Part shown: positions 8,864 to 17,618 of the stretch, in pieces
Numbering within the stretch: position 1 is the first letter of the stretch
How the letters are laid out: the number at the start of each line of letters is the position of its first letter
From: Peptostreptococcaceae bacterium
Lineage (GTDB): Bacteria > Bacillota > Clostridia > Peptostreptococcales > Filifactoraceae
Assembly: GCA_030532705.1 (NCBI GenBank)
Contig: JAUNKR010000013.1
Location: 1 to 46,181, forward strand
DNA length: 46,181 nt
Reading direction: 5' to 3'
Program-made: the position numbers and the translations under genes
The notes under the pieces: model-generated
Seen by the model: only the letters and a program-made list of their open reading frames with translations
The model's database searches: none
What the model was told of the DNA's origin: nothing

Positions 8864-9661
8864 ATGCATCCACTTCTTACAATCTATACCTATTTTATAA
8901 TTTACAGCTTTTTAGGCTGGGTCTGTGAATCCATCTATTGCTCAATCCTCGATCATCGTTTGGTCAATCGGGGCTTTGTCAGTGGTCCCTTTTGCCCGAT
9001 TTACGGCGTCGGGGCTCTCGTAATCCTTAAGATCCTGACCCCCTTTTCTACCGATGTGCTCACGATCTTTCTCGTAGGGATGATCCTCACGAGCCTTGTA
9101 GAATACATATCGAGCTATCTGCTTGAAAAAACTTTTCAAACAAAATGGTGGGATTACTCAACATATCCCTTTAATATTCGGGGGCGTGTATGCCTCAAAA
9201 ACTCACTGATGTTCGGTGCACTGTCCGTGACGCTGACCTTTGTAATCCACCCACGCATCAGCCGATGGATCGCCCAAAGCTCCGTCTATTATATCCAAAT
9301 GTTCGCGCTCCTCTTCACGATCTTCTTTGCTTTTGACTTTGGCGAAACGGTCTATAGTATCCTCAAACTCAACGACCGCTTGAAACTTCTTGAAAATCTC
9401 AAAATGGAAGCGATGGCAAAATATGAGGAATTCGGGCAAGAATTCGGGCTTGAAGCAATGCTCAAAAGAATCCGCGATGTCAAAGACCTTGCAGAATTTA
9501 ACGGACTGGAAGAAATTCTCACCCGTTTCCGCAACAACCTCATAAAGCTCAAATTTTCACAGCGCCGTCTGCTCCGCGCTTTCCCAAAAATGCGTAGCCT
9601 AACGACACCATACATTCAAGCGATGCGAGATTTTATCAATGAGCGAAAAAACAACGAATAA
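8864..9661 (+). CDS. CmpB-type (DUF1113) putative ABC-transporter membrane protein
   Basis: A 265-residue protein with about five transmembrane helices in residues 1-165. The N-terminus (FIIYSFLGWVCESIYCSI, then GFVSGPFCPIYGVGALV) is diagnostic of the PF06541 'ABC-transporter type IV' family. A charged, helical C-terminal tail (from ~170) is cytoplasmic and coiled-coil-like. AAAGGAGC precedes the ATG by 4 nt. The biochemical role of the family is not established. It is the second gene of a two-gene operon ending directly in a structured terminator. Confidence 0.85.
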   Translation: MHPLLTIYTYFIIYSFLGWVCESIYCSILDHRLVNRGFVSGPFCPIYGVGALVILKILTPFSTDVLTIFLVGMILTSLVEYISSYLLEKTFQTKWWDYSTYPFNIRGRVCLKNSLMFGALSVTLTFVIHPRISRWIAQSSVYYIQMFALLFTIFFAFDFGETVYSILKLNDRLKLLENLKMEAMAKYEEFGQEFGLEAMLKRIRDVKDLAEFNGLEEILTRFRNNLIKLKFSQRRLLRAFPKMRSLTTPYIQAMRDFINERKNNE

Positions 9662-9746
9662 AAACTCGGAGAATGATCATAGCGCAGTCCCGGATCCACT
9701 GCGCAAAGGAACGATGTTCCGTCGATCACTATGCCGAGTTTTTTAT
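9661..9746 (+). terminator. Three-helix structured terminator
   Basis: Beginning at the last base of the preceding stop codon, AAAACTCGG (9661-9669) pairs with CCGAGTTTT (9734-9742). The stem continues after an 8-nt bulge as CATAG (9678-9682) with CTATG (9729-9733). It encloses two further perfect hairpins: GCGCAGT/ACTGCGC (9682-9688/9698-9704) and GGAAC/GTTCC (9708-9712/9716-9720). A T-run follows. This is far more elaborate than an ordinary terminator. Confidence 0.75.
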
Positions 9747-9839
9747 GATGCCCGTCCTCCGATCGCTTCACTGCTCGACAAGCCCTCATCCTGCTTGCCT
9801 GCAATATGGCAACCGAAAAAATATTATGATCCGAGAAAA

Positions 9840-10436
9840 TCAGTGTAAGATATTCCCTTTTTGAATATTTTCTTCCACTTTATCGAGCAAATATGCGTAT
9901 AGCTCCTCGCTCACCTTTGAGATCGGCTCCATCCGCTTTAGAAGCTGCGCCTTCGTCACACCGAACTCACGCCATGTCCCGCCGGTCTCCGAGCGGATAT
10001 TATTCATGATCGGTTGCAGGCGATCCATTGCATTTGCAAAAAGCGCATCCGCACTCTTCATCTCCTCAAACTCTTCCCAAAGCTGACTGACCAACTCCGC
10101 ATTCTCCTCGCTCAGCTGCGACTTGATCTTCTCCATCGCTCGAAGCTCCCGATCATGCTTATCTTCATTTCCGCTCGCATCATAAGCAAAGGTATCGCCC
10201 ACATAGATCTCGACGATGTCATGGATCAATAGCATTTTTAGCACCTTGTCGATATCGATCTCGCTACGGATCCCCTCATCCATATACTTCCACAAAAACA
10301 TCGCCATCACAGAGATATGCCAAGAATGCTCCGCATCGTTCTCATTCCTTTCTTCACCCATCACACGAGTTCGGCGATACACCTTCTTCATCTTCTCCAA
10401 CTCGATCGTAAAATCAAGATCCTTCAATAAATCCAT
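9840..10436 (-). CDS. HD-domain hydrolase (YfbR/HDDC2-like 5'-deoxynucleotidase family)
   Basis: A 198-residue HD-superfamily phosphohydrolase. Metal-binding residues appear in order: H37 (NDAEHSWH), H72-D73 (LLIHDIVEIYVGD) and D138 (AMDRL). Length and motif spacing fit the HD_3 group that includes 5'-deoxynucleotidase YfbR and human HDDC2, which dephosphorylate dNMPs. The substrate here is inferred. AGGAGG lies 7 nt before the ATG. It is monocistronic, with its own sigmaA-like promoter, and converges on the plus-strand operon whose terminator lies between them. Confidence 0.85.
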   Translation of the reverse strand: MDLLKDLDFTIELEKMKKVYRRTRVMGEERNENDAEHSWHISVMAMFLWKYMDEGIRSEIDIDKVLKMLLIHDIVEIYVGDTFAYDASGNEDKHDRELRAMEKIKSQLSEENAELVSQLWEEFEEMKSADALFANAMDRLQPIMNNIRSETGGTWREFGVTKAQLLKRMEPISKVSEELYAYLLDKVEENIQKGNILH

Positions 10437-10465
10437 TTTGCCTCCTATCGATTACTTTTGATCCA

Positions 10466-10494
10466 ATTATATCATGGGCATCTTTTTACGTAAA
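10466..10494 (-). promoter_or_regulatory. Promoter of the HD-hydrolase gene
   Basis: On the minus strand TTTACG (10489-10494), 17 bp and TATAAT (10466-10471) sit ~30 nt before the start codon at 10436. The AT-rich stretch to the right (10495-10725) shows no gene I can support. Confidence 0.6.
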
Positions 10495-10728
10495 ACAAAT
10501 TTGAACAACATCGACTACTTTTTCCGACTACCATGCAAAAATATAAATATGCAATACATCATCTCACTGATAATAATACTAATCTCTATTAAAAGACATA
10601 TTGAGAATCTGAATACTTATATCACTATTGCAAGACAAATACTTTCATATCTATACTACATTTCAAATGGTATAGAATCTATTAGGTATTACTATAAAAT
10701 ACTGTTTTTGAGCAGCATTCAGTGCGAC

Positions 10729-10764
10729 ACAACAAAAGCTCGGATTTCGCCGAGCTTTTGTTGT
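10729..10764. terminator. Strong bidirectional terminator
   Basis: A perfect 15-bp inverted repeat (10729-10743 with 10750-10764), GC core GCTCGG/CCGAGC, six-base loop, flanked by A-rich and T-rich arms. It ends the large surface-protein gene (stop at 10801) on the minus strand. Confidence 0.88.
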
Positions 10765-10800
10765 CTATTGATATCCCACCTTATTGCGCTTCAATCAATC

Positions 10801-13653
10801 TTATTTCACTTCCATCAACTTCACTTCTTTGGTCAGATGTTCCCATTTTACATCGACTTTCAGCCCAAGTTCTTTGAGCGCTTTTTGTACATCCGTCATC
10901 GGCATGAGGATTCTCCCGCCGACATTGAGGATACTTGCGCTAAGCGGTTGTTCTTTGCCGTTGACTTTCATCATAGCTTTACCGAGCTGAAGCTCAATCA
11001 CATTCTCGATCTTCTTGTCTCCATCCTTGCTCTCAAACACGAATGTAGCCGTCTTACTACTATCATCAAATTTGACTTCAATACCGAGCAACTCTGCAAT
11101 CACCCGAGCCGGCAACATCGTTCTGCCCTGATGAAGCATCGGTGCAACATCCATCATCTTGTCCACAAGCTTGTTCTCGAAGAATACCTGATACTTGAGT
11201 GCCCCGATCTTTAGGATCGCAAGCACCTTATCCGCTTCGGCAAGCGGTGTTTTGTCATCCTTGATGGTAATTCCTGCCGCATCCGGCCTTACCGCTGCAC
11301 GATGTCCGCCATCTGTCGATCCTCCGCCTGATGAACTTCCTCCTCCCCACTTCGCATAGAGAGTCATATCTTTATTAATCAGATTGCTGAAATCCCACTT
11401 GGACGTATAGCTTGTATCCGTGTACCAACCCTCGAACGGATGTCCCGCTTTGGTCGGTGCGGAAGGCTGAGCCGCTGCCGTATTCGGTAATACACTCTCA
11501 CTTGGAACCCCGCTTCCCCCGACACTGTCAAAAGTTACCGTGTATCTTGGCGATGGATTCCATCTCGCATAAAGCTTTAACGGATTCAATGTTACTCTAT
11601 CGGAAAAATTAAATTTCACGAATCCCCCCGGAACTGTAGACCAACCGGCGAGAATATGCCCTTCCATGGTCGGGGTCGGCTCGTTGATTCTCTCCTGCGA
11701 ATTGATAACAACCAGAGTCTCGACCCTGCTTCCTCCCATACTGTGAAATATCACCTTAGACTCATGCGGTGCATCCCAATGTGCATAAAGAGTCATATCC
11801 GAATTGACCGGATCGTTGAAATCCCACGGAGTCGAAGAAGATACATACCATCCCTTAAAATTATGTCTCGCCCTGGTCGGTTCGATAGGTTCGCTGATCG
11901 GGTTTCCCGACTCCACTTCGATCGGTAAAACGGAACTTCCTCCTCTCGAATCAAAACTTACAATCGCTTGATCCGTCGGTGCATAATTTGCCGTGATCCT
12001 CACATCTTCCGGTGGCATTGGAAAAGACGTCGAATTTGCGAGGGCACTACCAAACTGAACCTCCTTATCACTTGTCCATCCGACAAACTTTTGTCCGCTT
12101 GGCGGCGTATCCGCTGTAATGTCGACCCACTCTTCCTGTACCGCACGGTCCTTGTCTGCGCTTCCGCCTGATACATCAATCGTATACAAGAAAGGAGCCT
12201 TTTTGACCTCTACCGTAAAAGCTGCATCGCTACTATCCACTTTATTCCTATTGATCGGATGAACCAATATATATTCCCGTAAATCATCAGCTTTTGCTGA
12301 TGATCTGTAAAGCAGATCTTTGTCCGAATACTCGGTGTCCTTAGACGATTTAAAATTCCAACTTGTGATCAAATTCCCTTCTTCCACAAATTGAACTTGA
12401 ACATCAACGGCATCCGCCGGCTCTTTAACCTCCACTACATAGAATCTATTCGGTTCAAAAGGGATTCTCACATTCGGCGTTCCGGGGCTAAAAATAAACT
12501 CCGAGCTTTCTCTATATTCAAACTTTCCGTCGAATACGATCGAAGCATTTGTTAGGTTAAAAAAACTAAGTTTACGGAGTCTTTTTATATTATCAAAAGC
12601 ATTCGTTGCATCCACATCGAATAAATCATAAAAATTAAGATCTATTTCTTCAGCCGCTTCTGCATTCTTAAACATACCCTTTATCGTTTGGAGATTTTTC
12701 GGTCTCCACTCTCTGAGATCGGGTTTTGCCTTCTTGCTGTTCCCAAACATCCATTTCATATTCTTTACATTGGACACATCCCACTTGCTCACATCCGGAT
12801 TTGCCTGTTCGGTATTACTGAACATCCCCTCCATACTTTTTACATTGGATACATCCCACTTGCTCACATTCGGATTCGCCTGCTGTGCAGAATCAAACAT
12901 TCCGTCCATAGTAGTTACATTGGATACATCCCACTCGCTGACACCGGGATTTGCTTTTTCTGCCCTCTGGAACATCTGCATCATATTCCACACATTGGAT
13001 ACATCCCAATTACTCACATTCGGATCTGCCTGCTGTGCAGAACCAAACATTCCGCCCATAGTAGTTACATTGGATACATCCCACTTGCTTACATCCGGAT
13101 CCGCTTTTGCTGTTTCTGTAAACATAAAGGACATCTTCGTTACATTGGATACATTCCAATTACTCACATCCGGATCCGCTTTTGCTGTTTTTCTAAACAT
13201 TAAGGACATATCCGTTACATTACTTGTATCAAAATCAGACGGAAAATGAATCGCTCCCTGAAACTTTTCAAAGAAACCTTGTCTTTCTGATTCGATTGAA
13301 AGAGGTGTGATATCCGGAAGCCGAACCCCTGAGCCGAACTCGAGCGTAAAATCGCTGTTTAGTCCGAATCCCCGATGATCTTTGGTAAAGTTTTTGGCGT
13401 CGAATTTTTGTGCCAATTCGATCCATTTGTTCCCTTCGATCTTCCCGGTGCCTGTGATGGCGAGTTTTTGACCTGCCTGATCCCATGTCGCCCGGACGCT
13501 GCTGTCCGCATTCAGTCCAAACTCGCTAAAAGACGCCTCGGGTGACACATCCGCATAAGCCGATAACGCTCCCTGTGTCGTGAACATTATCATAAGCGCA
13601 AACATAACGGATAATAGTTTGGCTGTGAACTTGTTTTTTGGTATTGTACTCAT
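10801..13653 (-). CDS. Multi-repeat secreted surface protein (BspA/DUF285-type repeats, Listeria-Bacteroides repeats, Cu-amine-oxidase-N domain)
   Basis: A 950-residue protein with a signal peptide (residues 1-35, cleavage after AYA). Residues ~140-345 hold eight 25-residue repeats of the form SNVxxMxxMF...ANPDVSxWDV, the BspA-like/DUF285 leucine-rich type. A linker and about four Listeria-Bacteroides (InlB B-type) repeats follow (F.S.GGS...P..P.....F.GWY......W.F.......T.YA.W, ~500-770). After a Gly/Ser stretch, the C-terminal ~130 residues form a copper-amine-oxidase-N-like domain (GRTMLPARVIAELLG, then GGRILMPMTDVQKALKELG) that probably tethers it to the wall; no LPXTG is present. AAGGAGGGGG precedes the ATG. 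It is likely an adhesin or host-interaction protein. Confidence 0.88.
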   Translation of the reverse strand: MSTIPKNKFTAKLLSVMFALMIMFTTQGALSAYADVSPEASFSEFGLNADSSVRATWDQAGQKLAITGTGKIEGNKWIELAQKFDAKNFTKDHRGFGLNSDFTLEFGSGVRLPDITPLSIESERQGFFEKFQGAIHFPSDFDTSNVTDMSLMFRKTAKADPDVSNWNVSNVTKMSFMFTETAKADPDVSKWDVSNVTTMGGMFGSAQQADPNVSNWDVSNVWNMMQMFQRAEKANPGVSEWDVSNVTTMDGMFDSAQQANPNVSKWDVSNVKSMEGMFSNTEQANPDVSKWDVSNVKNMKWMFGNSKKAKPDLREWRPKNLQTIKGMFKNAEAAEEIDLNFYDLFDVDATNAFDNIKRLRKLSFFNLTNASIVFDGKFEYRESSEFIFSPGTPNVRIPFEPNRFYVVEVKEPADAVDVQVQFVEEGNLITSWNFKSSKDTEYSDKDLLYRSSAKADDLREYILVHPINRNKVDSSDAAFTVEVKKAPFLYTIDVSGGSADKDRAVQEEWVDITADTPPSGQKFVGWTSDKEVQFGSALANSTSFPMPPEDVRITANYAPTDQAIVSFDSRGGSSVLPIEVESGNPISEPIEPTRARHNFKGWYVSSSTPWDFNDPVNSDMTLYAHWDAPHESKVIFHSMGGSRVETLVVINSQERINEPTPTMEGHILAGWSTVPGGFVKFNFSDRVTLNPLKLYARWNPSPRYTVTFDSVGGSGVPSESVLPNTAAAQPSAPTKAGHPFEGWYTDTSYTSKWDFSNLINKDMTLYAKWGGGSSSGGGSTDGGHRAAVRPDAAGITIKDDKTPLAEADKVLAILKIGALKYQVFFENKLVDKMMDVAPMLHQGRTMLPARVIAELLGIEVKFDDSSKTATFVFESKDGDKKIENVIELQLGKAMMKVNGKEQPLSASILNVGGRILMPMTDVQKALKELGLKVDVKWEHLTKEVKLMEVK
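12660..13235 (-). repeat. Eight 75-bp coding repeats (BspA/DUF285 type)
   Basis: The DNA encoding the 25-residue BspA-like units repeats with a 75-bp period. The block coding for the DVSNVTTM junction (+ strand ttacattggatacatccca) recurs nearly unchanged in most units. Such repeats allow copy-number change by recombination or slippage. Confidence 0.8.
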
Positions 13654-13926
13654 AATACCCCCTCCTTTTTAAGTACATTTTACGGATCATAAATTCCCAA
13701 AACTTCTGAAATCATCACCATTATCTGTGACTTTTTTCATCATTTTTTAGAATTTTCTTCATGTTGATACGAATATCTGAATGATTCCTACCCGGCAATG
13801 CCATCATGCGGCTTGAAGAATAAGGATCGCAACCGAAATGATAGTGTAATCATTCAACAGGATTTTCGTATAACCGTTGCAGATTTTGTCTGCTTATCAT
13901 TACTATGATATCAACAAAATTTAAGA

Positions 13927-13956
13927 AAGTATAGTCACCTTTAGTGACCTTTTTCG
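13927..13956. repeat. Dispersed 30-nt hairpin element, copy 2
   Basis: Matches 401-430 at 29 of 30 positions; the single change weakens the top base pair of the hairpin. It lies in the 565-bp gap between 13654 and 14218. Apart from this element and the terminator at 14050-14087, I see nothing I can call a gene in that gap. Confidence 0.6.
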
Positions 13957-14049
13957 GGTAATGTGTTTTTGTGACCATACCAAACAAATTGTAATAGATT
14001 TTAATCTTTGCATTTCTCATCAGTCGCTTATATTTCAGGTATTGCATAA

Positions 14050-14087
14050 AAAATACCTCTTAATCCTAAAGATTAAAGAGGTATTTT
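14050..14087 (-). terminator. Intrinsic terminator
   Basis: AAAATACCTCTTAATC (14050-14065) pairs with GATTAAAGAGGTATTTT (14071-14087) with one bulged base. On the minus strand it ends in a T-run, ~130 nt beyond the stop of the gene at 14219. Confidence 0.75.
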
Positions 14088-14218
14088 CCGTTGCTGAGTG
14101 CTATTCAAAAAGTGCATCTTATATTTACATGCTGAAGACGAAGCCAGCCTTTGAACATCTTGCTACTTTTGCCAAATGATTTATGTCCATCATCGTATCA
14201 TTGTCACTTCCCGCGATT

Positions 14219-15490
14219 TTATTTGTAATATGTGTAATCTACGTTTTTTAGGATATATCCGTTGATCGGGCTCTTCTTGTTTTGCTCAAAAACCGCTGTG
14301 AAATCCCCTAATATTTCGGGGATCTCTTCTACATAGAATCCCATTTCACCCTTTATTATCAATCGGTTGCCTTCGATCTTTCTGTACTTTAGCTGAACAC
14401 TTTCGATCGTTCCTCCGCTTGCTGCGATCAGAAGATTCTTTTTTGTTTTATGTGGGATCAAAAACTCTTTAAGGTCTACAGAGCCTCCAAGCACAAGTTT
14501 AGAAAATTCTTCCGTTTTTTTCAGATCGAGTGGAATCGTTGCTTGTTCCTGCAATTCGGTACTTTGCATCAATTTGATCTTATTCGTCGGATAGTCATTC
14601 ATGATCACCCCATGGATGATACGACCACGCTGTTTTGGTGTCAGCTCCGACATCTGAAAGCTTCTTTTCTTGATCTCGCCTTGATCGTATGCACTTTGTA
14701 TCGTGTAAAAAATCAAACTACGGATATATTTCCAACCCTCCGAGTATCCAAGATCGAATTTGATCCAGCCATTGCTTTTATACTTTTCCGCAGTCTGACT
14801 GTTCACCGGATATTTTCCGACCAACTCTTTCTTATCCGACTCAAAAACAAGCTTGTGCAATTCTCCCGTGCTGAGTTGATAGCTATATCGATCGACCAAA
14901 GAAGCGGTGCCCTCGCTGAAAGTATTTCTTCGCAGTTCGTACACGATAAGATCGGGATCTTCATACCACCAATCCGAGATATAGTAGAATTCGTCTTTGA
15001 TGACTTTTTTCTCCAACAGCGTATCCATCACCAGGCGATCCATATCAAAAAGATAGATCATGCCATTTGCTTCATCGATCTTGTATGCCTGATTACAGTT
15101 TTTAGCAACCTCATCCAGCGGCATCATCACCTGGCCGCCTTTTAGAACGGGTGCAAAAGAGATTTCTTCTTTTTGGTTTCCATAGAACGCTTTTTTCTGA
15201 CCGACAAAATAACTTACAGAATTCCCCGGTCTGTTGACGATCGTCAATTTAGATTTTGCCTTGTTCCAAAAATACTTCCCGCCAAGCTTCGGCACAAGAG
15301 AAGATACTTCCACCCATATCTTGCCATTTTCTTTGTACGTGCTTTGTTTGAACTTTACTTCATTTGCTCCGACATAGACCTTTGTCGTATCTGCTGCAAA
15401 AGCAATGGATGATAAGGTCGTCCATATTGCGATACAGAAAATACTCCATCGCACCAAAAACATGGTCTTGCGCTTCCTCTTTTGATCCAT
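14219..15490 (-). CDS. Secreted protein with N-terminal copper-amine-oxidase-N (stalk) domain
   Basis: A 423-residue secreted protein. The start at 15490 (MDQKRKRKTM) is chosen because GGAGG lies 8 nt upstream; the upstream in-frame ATG at 15505 overlaps that site and has none of its own. A signal peptide ends at AFA. Residues ~35-135 form a Cu-amine-oxidase-N-like domain (KVYVGANEVKFKQSTYKENG, then GGKYFWNKAKSKLTIV, then GGQVMMPLDEVAKNC). The remaining ~290 residues match nothing I recognise. The domain occurs in wall-associated proteins of Bacillota, and no copper or oxidase chemistry is implied. It is probably related in attachment mode to the protein at 10801-13653. Confidence 0.8.
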   Translation of the reverse strand: MDQKRKRKTMFLVRWSIFCIAIWTTLSSIAFAADTTKVYVGANEVKFKQSTYKENGKIWVEVSSLVPKLGGKYFWNKAKSKLTIVNRPGNSVSYFVGQKKAFYGNQKEEISFAPVLKGGQVMMPLDEVAKNCNQAYKIDEANGMIYLFDMDRLVMDTLLEKKVIKDEFYYISDWWYEDPDLIVYELRRNTFSEGTASLVDRYSYQLSTGELHKLVFESDKKELVGKYPVNSQTAEKYKSNGWIKFDLGYSEGWKYIRSLIFYTIQSAYDQGEIKKRSFQMSELTPKQRGRIIHGVIMNDYPTNKIKLMQSTELQEQATIPLDLKKTEEFSKLVLGGSVDLKEFLIPHKTKKNLLIAASGGTIESVQLKYRKIEGNRLIIKGEMGFYVEEIPEILGDFTAVFEQNKKSPINGYILKNVDYTYYK

Positions 15491-15900
15491 AAAAATTTCC
15501 TCCATTCTAAAGACAGTAAAATTTTATAATAAATACATATCGTATTATATCATAAAGTTTTTATGCGGTGTCATTTTATCTCAGTAATGAGGAACTTGAA
15601 TGCTATTTTGATGTGATACGCCTAATCGATTCTGCACAATTTGAAATGCAATATGCCTATGAATGTATTTGTCTATAAATATAAGGTTTGTTAGAAATTC
15701 TTTATGACTTTTAATAGTGATTTGTATGAACATCTGTTTAAGCATCTCATGGTAAATTGAGGAAGATTTGATGCGTCCATTTTTCTAAGAATGACTTGTT
15801 CGTCTGATGATCGTATCTTTTGCAATTCGCTCCTGCCTATACAACCCGATGCTTCTGCAAGGTGAGCGATCTCGTTTGGTATCAGTGCTTTCTCTACACA
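15491..15900. other. Gene-poor intergenic stretch
   Basis: This ~410-nt AT-rich gap has no convincing gene. A minus-strand frame at 15691-15918 (75 codons, LIPNEIAHLAEASGCIGRSE core) begins inside the terminator hairpin of the BCCT gene and lacks a ribosome binding site. It could be a decayed coding fragment. Confidence 0.4.
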
Positions 15901-15903
15901 AAA

Positions 15904-15925
15904 ACTGCCGGCTTTCACCGGCAGT
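15904..15925 (-). terminator. Intrinsic terminator of the betaine operon
   Basis: ACTGCCGG (15904-15911) pairs perfectly with CCGGCAGT (15918-15925). On the minus strand the hairpin is followed by TTTTTGTG, only 6 nt beyond the BCCT stop codon, closing the grdI-grdH-BCCT unit. Confidence 0.88.
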
Positions 15926-15930
15926 CATTC

Positions 15931-17445
15931 TTATTTCTTATTGAGTTTTTCGACATTCTCGCTCTTGAGCGCAACGACGAGGGCGTACATTCCCCATACC
16001 ATGATGATGGCGAATGGGAATGCGGCTACGATCGATACGGTCTGGAGCATCTGAAGCCCGTTTTCACTTCCGATCATCAGCGCAAGCGCAAGCAATGCAA
16101 GGAGCACTCCCCAAACCACTTTTTTGCTGGTCTTCGGGTTCAGATTTCCTTCTTCGCTCAGCATTCCAAGTACGAAAGTCGCAGAGTCCGCCGAAGTTAC
16201 AAAGAAAGTACAAAGCAGGATCACAACGACGATGGAGATCGCCGATCCGAACGGATAATGTTGAAGGATCTTAAAAAGTGCAGTGGATGTACTTCCTACC
16301 GCATCAGTCACAACATCCAATCCCTTCTCCATCCCCGTTTGGATACCGAGCGTACCGAATACGCCGAACCACAGGAAAGAGGCAAATGCCGGAACAAGCA
16401 GTACGCCTGTGACGAATTCTTTGATCGTTCTACCTTTGGAAATGCGTGCGATAAAGATCGCAGAGAATGGTGCCCATGCGATCCACCATGCCCAGTAGAA
16501 GATCGTCCATCCGCCATACCATCCGCCGTCTTTGAATGCTCCGATCGCCAAAGTATTTTGTGCGAAAGTCTGGAAGTATCCTCCGATGGACTCAACAATC
16601 ACATTGAGCATCATCAGGGTCGGTCCGACGATAAATACGGAAAGAATGACCACACCGGAAATCCCGACGTTCAGGTTGGAGAGGAATTTGATCCCTTTGT
16701 CCAAGCCGGTGATCGCGGAAGTCATAAACAATATGGTAACGATCGCTACGATGATGATCAGTGCGGTATTGTTTTCCGGAATGATTGTCGGGAATACAAA
16801 GTGGAGTCCGGAGTTGATCTGGTATGCACCAAGTCCAAGTGATGTTGCAACCCCTGCCAACGTTGCAAAGATCGCAAGCACGTCGATGGTAATCCCGATC
16901 GGTCCTTTGACTCTTTCTTCACCTAGCACCGGAATAAACACGGAACTGATCAGACCCGGCTTATTTTTTCTAAACTGCATATACGCGAGTGCCAGCGCCA
17001 GCACAGAGTAGTTTGCCCATGGGTGCAGTCCCCAATGTAGAAAGGCTTTGTTCATTGCAAACTGTGCCGCCTCAGGCGTTCCGGGATCTGCACCGAGCGG
17101 TGCCACGAAGAAGTTCAATGGCTCTGCCACGCCCCAGAATACCAATCCGATACCCATCCCCGCGGAGAACAGCATCGCAAACCATGAGATGTTGCTGTAT
17201 TCCGGTCTGGAATCGTCCGGCCCCAGTCTCATATTCTTGTATTTGCTGAAAAATCCGATCCAGATAACAAAAACAACGAAAGATGTCATCGCCAAGGAAT
17301 AAAACCAACCGAAGTTTGTAACAAAGGTCGCAAAAAGTGATTTTCCTGCCGCTTCAAAGCTCGCCGGAGAGGCAAGACCCCATCCGACGATCGCGAGTGA
17401 AACGACCAGCGCGATAACATAAGTATAATTTATTTTTTTCTGCAT
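15931..17445 (-). CDS. BCCT-family transporter, probably Na+-coupled glycine betaine importer
   Basis: A 504-residue protein with twelve transmembrane helices. GMGIG (96-100) is the glycine-rich Na+-coupling segment of BetP-type carriers. W138 and W143-Y146 (HWGLHPWANY) and W320/W321/W324 (YWAWWIAW, followed by RISKGRT) match the aromatic betaine cage of BetP. CaiT-like carnitine/butyrobetaine exchangers differ at the GMGIG site. The long osmosensing tails of BetP are missing (the C-terminus stops soon after the last helix), suggesting nutritional rather than osmotic uptake. It lies 173 nt downstream of grdH and ends at a terminator, so it supplies the betaine reductase encoded upstream. Confidence 0.92.
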   Translation of the reverse strand: MQKKINYTYVIALVVSLAIVGWGLASPASFEAAGKSLFATFVTNFGWFYSLAMTSFVVFVIWIGFFSKYKNMRLGPDDSRPEYSNISWFAMLFSAGMGIGLVFWGVAEPLNFFVAPLGADPGTPEAAQFAMNKAFLHWGLHPWANYSVLALALAYMQFRKNKPGLISSVFIPVLGEERVKGPIGITIDVLAIFATLAGVATSLGLGAYQINSGLHFVFPTIIPENNTALIIIVAIVTILFMTSAITGLDKGIKFLSNLNVGISGVVILSVFIVGPTLMMLNVIVESIGGYFQTFAQNTLAIGAFKDGGWYGGWTIFYWAWWIAWAPFSAIFIARISKGRTIKEFVTGVLLVPAFASFLWFGVFGTLGIQTGMEKGLDVVTDAVGSTSTALFKILQHYPFGSAISIVVVILLCTFFVTSADSATFVLGMLSEEGNLNPKTSKKVVWGVLLALLALALMIGSENGLQMLQTVSIVAAFPFAIIMVWGMYALVVALKSENVEKLNKK

Positions 17446-17581
17446 AAATCCGTTTCCCTTTCTAAAAAAGTTTTTCGATCTCTATATGATGCAAAGCCGG
17501 ATGACTTACTCAGGCAGCTTTTGCTTTCAGATTGATTATCCGATCGGTAACAATGGATTTGCATCTAGTGGTTTTTGTGAA

Positions 17582-17610
17582 AGAGAGCAAAGGGGTTGGC
17601 TTTGCTCTCT
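17582..17610. terminator. Intercistronic hairpin, possible attenuator
   Basis: AGAGAGCAAAG (17582-17592) pairs perfectly with CTTTGCTCTCT (17600-17610) right after the grdH stop. The minus-strand 3' flank is only weakly U-rich (CTCTTTCAC), so it may be a partial terminator or mRNA-stabilising hairpin lowering expression of the transporter relative to the reductase. Confidence 0.55.
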
Positions 17611-17618
17611 GAATGATC

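Noticed and set aside
10495-10725. AT-rich stretch considered as a horizontally acquired fragment or hidden RNA gene
   Set aside because: No tRNA-like cloverleaf, no long stems except the terminator at its right end, and no open frame with a ribosome binding site.
12660-13235. Regular 75-bp repeats that could suggest a CRISPR-like array
   Set aside because: The period is a multiple of three, the frame stays open through all units and they encode BspA-like repeats; there are no unique spacers and no cas genes.
12688-13249. Two long plus-strand frames (171 codons each) with repetitive translation
   Set aside because: They are antisense translations of the BspA-type repeat block, which makes several frames open at once.
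15691-15918. 75-codon minus-strand ORF downstream of the BCCT gene
   Set aside because: It begins within the BCCT terminator hairpin, has no ribosome binding site, and matches nothing recognisable; noted only as a possible remnant.
15820-16842. 340-codon plus-strand open frame opposite the BCCT gene
   Set aside because: Low-complexity, charged translation with no domain. The minus strand encodes a complete transporter with conserved motifs.
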